Assembly: GCA_011620505.1 (NCBI GenBank)
Contig: WOZA01000140.1
Span: 1-10,137 of the forward strand
Direction: 5' to 3'
Length of the DNA stretch: 10,137 bases
Source of the DNA: Anaerolineaceae bacterium
Lineage (GTDB): Bacteria > Chloroflexota > Anaerolineae > Anaerolineales > Anaerolineaceae
Position numbers and translations under genes: made by a program. Below the pieces are notes generated by a model that had not been told where the DNA came from, did no database searches, and saw only the letters and a program-made list of their open reading frames with translations. This document shows, one piece after another, positions 5,979 through 10,137 of this stretch (the first letter of the stretch is position 1; each line of letters starts with the position of its first letter).

Positions 5979-7925
5979 CTAAGCAACGTTGCACTTGAAC
6001 AGGGGGCGGAAGTCATTAACCCACACAGCCAGGTAATGGCGGACCTTCAGCCGATGTTCATCGTTGCTGAAAACTGCCGGGGATAGTTCATCGCCGGCAA
6101 TAAAGATTTCGGGTGCCAGCCCAAAGCGTTCCCCCACAAAGATCGCGGGCGCGACGCGCGGATCGCAGGCGGCAGCCCAGTCGTTGGCATCTGTCCACTC
6201 CGGCACAACCAGCGGTACAGCACTGCCCTTGAGGACGTTGTCGTAGACGTAGTCAGGCTCGCGCACCAGCGAACCGGTGCAGATTTCCATCGCTGCTTTT
6301 TGCTGCGAACGCCCAACCAGGATGAACTTGGGGTTGACCGCCATGCGTGGACCCGTGCCGTAAAACTCACTGACATCCTTGATCAGCATCGGCTGCATGT
6401 ATACCTTGCTGCTCACCACGTCCCAGTTGGTGTGGTTGAGCGCCAGGGTATCAAGGTTGGCATGTCCGCCCGAGGCCGTGACGGCGGTGGTATTGAACAA
6501 CGAGCTTCCGTCCGCCAGGAAAGGACCCGTCCCAGCGTTGATGGTAAAGATCTCTGCCACCAGCCTGGAGATTTTGCGCAACCCTGCGGATGCGAGTTCG
6601 CGGGCGTAGGAACGCAGTTTGCGGGTTTCATCCCGGTCTATCAGCTCGAGTGTCAGCGGAATATACCCGCCGTACTTAACGAAACTGGCTGTTTCAGGCG
6701 AATCTCCGACCGCTAATTCCGGATATGCTCCGCCTTCTGCAATACTTGGCAGGTCGCCTACCGTGCCCACGAGGGTCCCGGTGATTTCATGCAGGCTATT
6801 GAAGTGCTCCTGCACGGTGACATCTTTCCACCAGTCATAGCCGGCTTTGCCGAGTTCCTCCCAGGTGTTGGTGACGAGTTTGTTGAGGCTGTTCTTGACC
6901 AGGCCGGTGAAGTCGCCGGTTGTCGCCAGTTGGGCGCGCTCGGGGAAGTATCCGCCATGCAAGTCGTAGTCGCCAGTCGTGTTGAGATAGAGCTCACGGA
7001 TGCCTGAGAGACGCGGCACAGAAGCTGAAACCATCTGTTTGTCCCGCGGCGCGCCAAACATATCATCCACAGCTGCCTGCAGCCGCTCGGCGGGCTCGAC
7101 CATCCCTTCAATGCGGGCTGGACCCTGCACGCTTTTGGCGCCGTCGTACTCCCCCAGCATGGTATGCGCCTCGCGCAGAGCCGCTTTGAGTTCGGCAGGC
7201 GCAAATGTGCGGCCCTGGAACTGGCTGCGGATGCGCTGCTGCATGCCGATGGGCAAGCGCGTGTTCGTCAGGGAACTTTCCAGCAGGTAAGCGCTCATTT
7301 CAGAGCGCATCGCCCGCATCTCCGAAAGCTGCTCCTGCAGCTCGCGGGTGGTTGAAGCGGGTTGAGCAGGCGGTGTTTCTGCCTGCAGCCCCGAAAAATC
7401 GTTATTCTGATTTGCTTCCATCCTTTTTCCTCCAATTTGTAACGGTTCGATTCCAAGTTGATTGAGCGCGCGCAAGAAGATCCCTCCGCGCGCCGGGTTA
7501 TAGACCAGGTCGACGGAGTAGATCTTGAGGATCTTCTCCACTTTGCCGGCTTTGCCCTTGAATAAAACATCCGCTGAGAAGCCCACCCTCACCGCAGGTT
7601 CGTCGCTTACCTCCAGCACCTGCCTGCCAATTTCGGCGAGAACCTTCGCTGACGGACCAAAAGCGGTCAGTTCAGCCCTAACACCGCAGGCAGCTTCATC
7701 CCAACGGGTCTCCCGCAGCACCCCGGCGATATCGCGCACCGAGCGGGCACTCAGGCTATGATCCACAAAACAATTCACGCCTTCCCACAGCGCCAGCGAC
7801 TCGCGCAGCACTTCCGCCGGGAATTCCCAGCCGTTTGCCACCCCAGCGGTGATCGCCAGGATCTCAAATCGGTCACTACTGACAGGGTTTACCTCCAGAT
7901 TTAAGTGCTCTCTGAATTCACCCAT
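5979..7925 (-). CDS. Prohead protease / HK97-fold major capsid fusion
   Basis: A 648-aa protein from ATG 7925 (AAAGGAG, 4 nt spacer). ATG 7985, 6 nt after the portal stop, would add 20 residues and has only a weak AAGGA at 3 nt. Residues about 1-168 are a serine prohead protease: His56 in VDHS, Ser117 in VGFSAD, and Asp139 in YSVDLVYNPARGG form the expected triad order. Residues about 169-300 are charged and helical with coiled-coil character (TRELQEQLSEMRAMRSEM), as in a scaffold or delta domain. The remainder resembles HK97-fold capsid proteins of the Mu gpT type (LPLTLELIDRDE-like segment, SLFNTT...HANLDTL, VFSNDEHRLKVRHYLAVWVND near the end). The protein would cut off the scaffold and mature the shell. 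Protease and capsid are usually separate genes; here they share one frame with a strong internal start at residue 169. Family calls are by motif and order. Confidence 0.88.
   Translation of the reverse strand: MGEFREHLNLEVNPVSSDRFEILAITAGVANGWEFPAEVLRESLALWEGVNCFVDHSLSARSVRDIAGVLRETRWDEAACGVRAELTAFGPSAKVLAEIGRQVLEVSDEPAVRVGFSADVLFKGKAGKVEKILKIYSVDLVYNPARGGIFLRALNQLGIEPLQIGGKRMEANQNNDFSGLQAETPPAQPASTTRELQEQLSEMRAMRSEMSAYLLESSLTNTRLPIGMQQRIRSQFQGRTFAPAELKAALREAHTMLGEYDGAKSVQGPARIEGMVEPAERLQAAVDDMFGAPRDKQMVSASVPRLSGIRELYLNTTGDYDLHGGYFPERAQLATTGDFTGLVKNSLNKLVTNTWEELGKAGYDWWKDVTVQEHFNSLHEITGTLVGTVGDLPSIAEGGAYPELAVGDSPETASFVKYGGYIPLTLELIDRDETRKLRSYARELASAGLRKISRLVAEIFTINAGTGPFLADGSSLFNTTAVTASGGHANLDTLALNHTNWDVVSSKVYMQPMLIKDVSEFYGTGPRMAVNPKFILVGRSQQKAAMEICTGSLVREPDYVYDNVLKGSAVPLVVPEWTDANDWAAACDPRVAPAIFVGERFGLAPEIFIAGDELSPAVFSNDEHRLKVRHYLAVWVNDFRPLFKCNVA
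7419..7433 (-). promoter_or_regulatory. Internal ribosome site and start within the protease-capsid frame
   Basis: On the minus strand GGAGG (7433-7429), a 7-nt A-rich spacer and ATG (7421-7419) form a near-ideal translation start in frame with the capsid. Initiation here would give a 480-aa scaffold-capsid protein without protease, beginning MEANQNNDF. The site lies exactly at the protease/scaffold boundary. The motif is seen; its use is inferred. Confidence 0.7.
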
Positions 7926-7929
7926 TCGT

Positions 7930-7936
7930 CTCCTTT
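7930..7936 (-). promoter_or_regulatory. Ribosome site favouring the capsid-fusion start at 7925
   Basis: AAAGGAG on the minus strand lies 4 nt before ATG 7925. It resembles the ribosome sites of the holin-like and connector genes, which favours this start over ATG 7985, though both remain possible. Confidence 0.55.
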
Positions 7937-7991
7937 CATCTTTTCCATTCCAGAAAGCGTCTTTTGCCCCACGCAAAAACCGCATCTGTCC

Positions 7992-9305
7992 TTATTCCTC
8001 TTCGCTTTGACTCTCATCATTTGTCGGTAACTGCTCACCCATAAAGCGATAAACCAGGCGCAGCAGTTCCTCTGAACTGATCAAGCCCTTTTCGTGCAGT
8101 CCTGAGGCGATCGCCGCTGCCTTCTGCCCGGCATCTGCCAATTCGGCATTATCCCGCGCTGAGATATCGCCGCCAGAGACGGTAATCGGGGCAGTCGGGT
8201 CAACGCTCAGATCAAAGTAAGCGCGTCTTTCAACGACTACGCGCAGCAGATCCTGCAGGATCCAGCACATTGCCCGCTGCCGCTCCGCAAACCGGCGATA
8301 ACTCGGATTGCCGGACGCCTCAGCCGTGGTTTTTGTCGAAGATTCCGGCTCAGCCAGGAAGTGCAGCGGCAGCCCCACGCCAGCCGCAATCATCTTCTTG
8401 ATGGCCAGACCATCGCTCGAAGCATCCAGCGCCTCCAGCTTGGGCGCGATGACCGACCATTCCTCATTCTCATCCGTCACCAACACCGAACCCGGCGCCG
8501 GCGGATGGGCTGCCAGCTGCGTTTGCCGGTTTGAACGCGCTGTTTCATTGGCAAACCTTGCCCTCACCACGTATACGAAGGCGTTACGAAAGCGGTTCAA
8601 GCGCACCCGGTCCTCCAGCCAGGCGTTGTAACGCGAAAGCCACTTCAGCACCGGTGCCAGGTCGCTTTCACCCCACTGAGACCCAACCGGCCGGTTGACG
8701 GCGTAGTGCAGCATGAACGGGGCAAAACCCCCACCCTCTTCGGGTCTGTCTCTGCCGGGCTGATAAGCTGGAAAGACCCTCTCATCCCCTGCCAAACCGG
8801 ACTTGCCCACGTAGAAGAGTTCCTGTTCCACGTCCGCTTCGCTTGATTCGATCCTGGCGATATCCGCGCTGGGGATGACCCGCAGGTAGCTCATGCCGGA
8901 AGCATCGGTTGAAAGGAGCAGGAACAGGTTGCCGCTCAGTACCAATTCATCCGAAAGCTCACCCGTGCGCAGGCTGAGGTGATTCAGGCGGTGGTTCCAA
9001 AACCGCTCCAGGAAAGCCTGCGTCCCAGTATGCGGGCTGCTCACCACGAATCCACCCCCGGTGACATAGGTCGTGGTAAGTTCGGTGATGCGCCGCGCCA
9101 GCGGGTTGAAGCGCCAGGCATCCATGCAGTCTGCCAGCACTTCCTGCCGATCGTAAGTCAGGCGGTCGCGCTGGCTTTCCCCTGCCTGCCAGGCACCAAC
9201 CAGCAGGGTGTTATCCGTCTCTTCCAGGCTCAGCCGTCCGTGGTGCTGGTCATTTTGAGGCTGAAGCCCCAAGAATTGCCGGATCTGATTACCAAGGCTG
9301 CTCAT
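7992..9305 (-). CDS. Phage portal protein
   Basis: A 437-aa protein from ATG 9305, which overlaps the lysozyme stop as ATGA and has GGTGGA 6 nt upstream; the longer frame to 9323 adds only six residues with no better site. The portal forms the ring at one capsid vertex through which DNA passes. Familiar features include a helical start with WRFNPLARRITELTTTYVTGGGF (about 64-86), a clip/stem section with ELSDELVLSGNLFLLLS followed by YLRVIPSADIARIE, an Asn/Arg-rich helix segment around RLNRFRNAFVYVVRARF, and IKKMIAAGVGLPLHFLAEPES before the crown-like helical end. The C-terminus is acidic (DESQSEEE). Size is typical of HK97/SPP1-type portals. It stands directly before the protease-capsid gene, the standard order for head modules. 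Confidence 0.88.
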   Translation of the reverse strand: MSSLGNQIRQFLGLQPQNDQHHGRLSLEETDNTLLVGAWQAGESQRDRLTYDRQEVLADCMDAWRFNPLARRITELTTTYVTGGGFVVSSPHTGTQAFLERFWNHRLNHLSLRTGELSDELVLSGNLFLLLSTDASGMSYLRVIPSADIARIESSEADVEQELFYVGKSGLAGDERVFPAYQPGRDRPEEGGGFAPFMLHYAVNRPVGSQWGESDLAPVLKWLSRYNAWLEDRVRLNRFRNAFVYVVRARFANETARSNRQTQLAAHPPAPGSVLVTDENEEWSVIAPKLEALDASSDGLAIKKMIAAGVGLPLHFLAEPESSTKTTAEASGNPSYRRFAERQRAMCWILQDLLRVVVERRAYFDLSVDPTAPITVSGGDISARDNAELADAGQKAAAIASGLHEKGLISSEELLRLVYRFMGEQLPTNDESQSEEE

Positions 9306-10096
9306 GCTTCCACCGCCTGGCACAGTACGCTTTCAGCAGCACATTTTTCCGTCACCGGGCAAACTTCTCCATCCAGCGGGCAGATCACCCTGGCAGCGTC
9401 GGTTCGCCCAAAATACGCCAGCACGTCGGCAGGCGTGCCATTCCAGCGGTCATAATCCATGTAGTTGCCCACTCCGCCGATCGCCGGACCCCGTTCGGAG
9501 GTCTGGTGGATCAGCCAGTGGTCGACGCCTTTGGGCAGACGCGGTGGGCAGGGATATTCGGGGGTGTACTGGGGAAAAGGACGCCGGTAATAATACTGCG
9601 CCAGCCACCAGTCCAGGCGCGGCAAGTCTGCCACGCGCAGGTTGGCATCCACCCACATCGCCCGCGAGTAGACAATCGGCATGCGGCCGGTTTCCTGCTC
9701 AAGTAATTCGAGGCTGGTGAGCAGGGTGTTGGTGATCACCGCCCTGGTTTGCCCGTGCTCCAACTCCACGTCGAGCACCAGTCTTACCTCGTCCAGGTTG
9801 ATCCCCTCCAGGATTTTCAGAAAACTATCCACCTGCTTCAGGGCGGGTTCTCCGGGATAAAGCACATGGTAGGGCAACACACAGGCACCGATAGCCTGAG
9901 CCTGTTGGAAAAAGGGCTTGAACATCGGGTCGCGATACCCCCACGAGACGCCGGCCCGAATCGCGATGAAATTCACCGCGGGCTCGTGGGCGGCAATCTG
10001 ATTAAAATCTGGCATTTGAGTCAGATCCGCGCTGGCGTTATAGCGCGACAGGTCAATCCCAAAGGCAAATTGCTGATTACGCACAAAATAACTCAT
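9302..10096 (-). CDS. GH25 family lysozyme (endolysin)
   Basis: A 264-aa protein of glycoside hydrolase family 25, which cleaves the MurNAc-GlcNAc bond of peptidoglycan. Landmarks are FGIDLSRYN (12-20, with catalytic-site Asp15), IRAGVSWGYRDPMF (46-59), YHVLYPG (76-82), LVLDVELEHG (106-115, with the Asp109/Glu111 acid pair), RMPIVYS (138-144), WWLAQYY (163-169) and HWLIHQTS...YMDYDRWNG (193-220). There is no signal peptide, so release would need the holin-like protein or particle delivery. After the barrel comes a Cys-rich tail with Cys239, Cys246, Cys252 and Cys259, spaced 6, 5 and 6 residues apart; no wall-binding repeat is recognised. GGAGG is 6 nt upstream of the ATG, and the stop of the preceding gene overlaps it as TAATG. 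A lysozyme upstream of the portal is an unusual place. Confidence 0.92.
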   Translation of the reverse strand: MSYFVRNQQFAFGIDLSRYNASADLTQMPDFNQIAAHEPAVNFIAIRAGVSWGYRDPMFKPFFQQAQAIGACVLPYHVLYPGEPALKQVDSFLKILEGINLDEVRLVLDVELEHGQTRAVITNTLLTSLELLEQETGRMPIVYSRAMWVDANLRVADLPRLDWWLAQYYYRRPFPQYTPEYPCPPRLPKGVDHWLIHQTSERGPAIGGVGNYMDYDRWNGTPADVLAYFGRTDAARVICPLDGEVCPVTEKCAAESVLCQAVEA

Positions 10097-10137
10097 TAAA
10101 AACCTCCATCCATCTCCAAAATCGGGTCACTGGCAGG
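10096..10137 (-). CDS. C-terminal end of an upstream cassette gene (partial)
   Basis: An open frame enters from the right edge and ends with TAA at 10098-10096, sharing one base with the lysozyme ATG (TAATG). Thirteen codons are visible and end ILEMDGGF. The tight junction suggests it is in the same operon. By normal head-module order the large terminase subunit would be expected before the portal, but 13 residues cannot show this. Confidence 0.5.
   Translation of the reverse strand, partial: PASDPILEMDGGF

Noticed and set aside
6758..7570. Alternative minus-strand frames within the capsid gene (6758-7204 and 7295-7570)
   Set aside because: They are other-frame shadows, rich in Arg/Ser/Pro, inside a clearly coding capsid sequence.
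7926..7985. Longer start at ATG 7985 for the protease-capsid fusion
   Set aside because: Not fully excluded. It is close to the portal stop but has only AAGGA at 3 nt, while ATG 7925 has AAAGGAG; the protease domain begins after the latter.
1..10137. CRISPR array, tRNA, rRNA or insertion sequence
   Set aside because: No regularly spaced repeats, cloverleaf-like sequence, rRNA motif or transposase was seen on either strand.

Overview
The window looks like part of a bacterial chromosome that carries a compact block of virus-head genes. Base composition is moderately GC-rich by eye and Shine-Dalgarno sites are strong (GGAGG/AAGGAG types). The protein style would suit an environmental Chloroflexota such as an Anaerolineae member, but that assignment is an impression and nothing here proves it. 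No tRNA, rRNA, CRISPR array, insertion sequence, integrase or repressor was seen.

Layout. Positions 1-158 are a leader region with small inverted repeats and a possible promoter. A plus-strand gene (159-1337) encodes a membrane-anchored protein whose soluble part resembles a glycoside hydrolase family 8 barrel with its acidic active-site residues replaced. It converges on, and overlaps by 17 bp, a minus-strand PfkB-family sugar kinase gene (1321-2259) whose usual GAGD active-site motif reads GARG, so the catalytic aspartate is missing. From about 2317 to the right edge every gene is on the minus strand and belongs to one particle-forming cassette. In transcription order it holds: the tail end of an unknown upstream gene (perhaps terminase), a GH25 lysozyme, a portal protein, a prohead protease joined in frame to an HK97-fold major capsid protein, a small holin-like membrane protein, a 62-aa unknown protein, a helical head-tail connector candidate, a beta-sandwich protein, and a tail-hub-like protein with a beta-sandwich insertion.

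How the parts fit. Four junctions are 4-base ATGA or GTGA stop/start overlaps and one is TAATG, which implies translational coupling. Three starts must therefore be moved downstream from the longest open frames (portal 9305, beta-sandwich protein 5105, hub-like protein 3777). The two junctions not tightly coupled flank the holin-like gene; one carries a perfect 12-bp hairpin just upstream of a GGAGG site. Inside the protease-capsid frame lies a strong ribosome site (GGAGG, 7 nt, ATG at 7421). It would let the scaffold-plus-capsid part be made separately from the protease-bearing fusion, as lambda does with C and Nu3.

The most interesting point is the economy of the cassette. It has portal, protease, capsid, connector, lysozyme, holin and two adhesive/hub-like proteins. 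No tail tube, tape measure, integration or replication gene is visible, and the block runs straight into a chromosomal-type kinase gene with no visible terminator. A decayed or short-tailed prophage, a gene-transfer-agent-like domesticated particle, or a truncated view of a larger prophage are all possible; the region upstream of the right edge decides.
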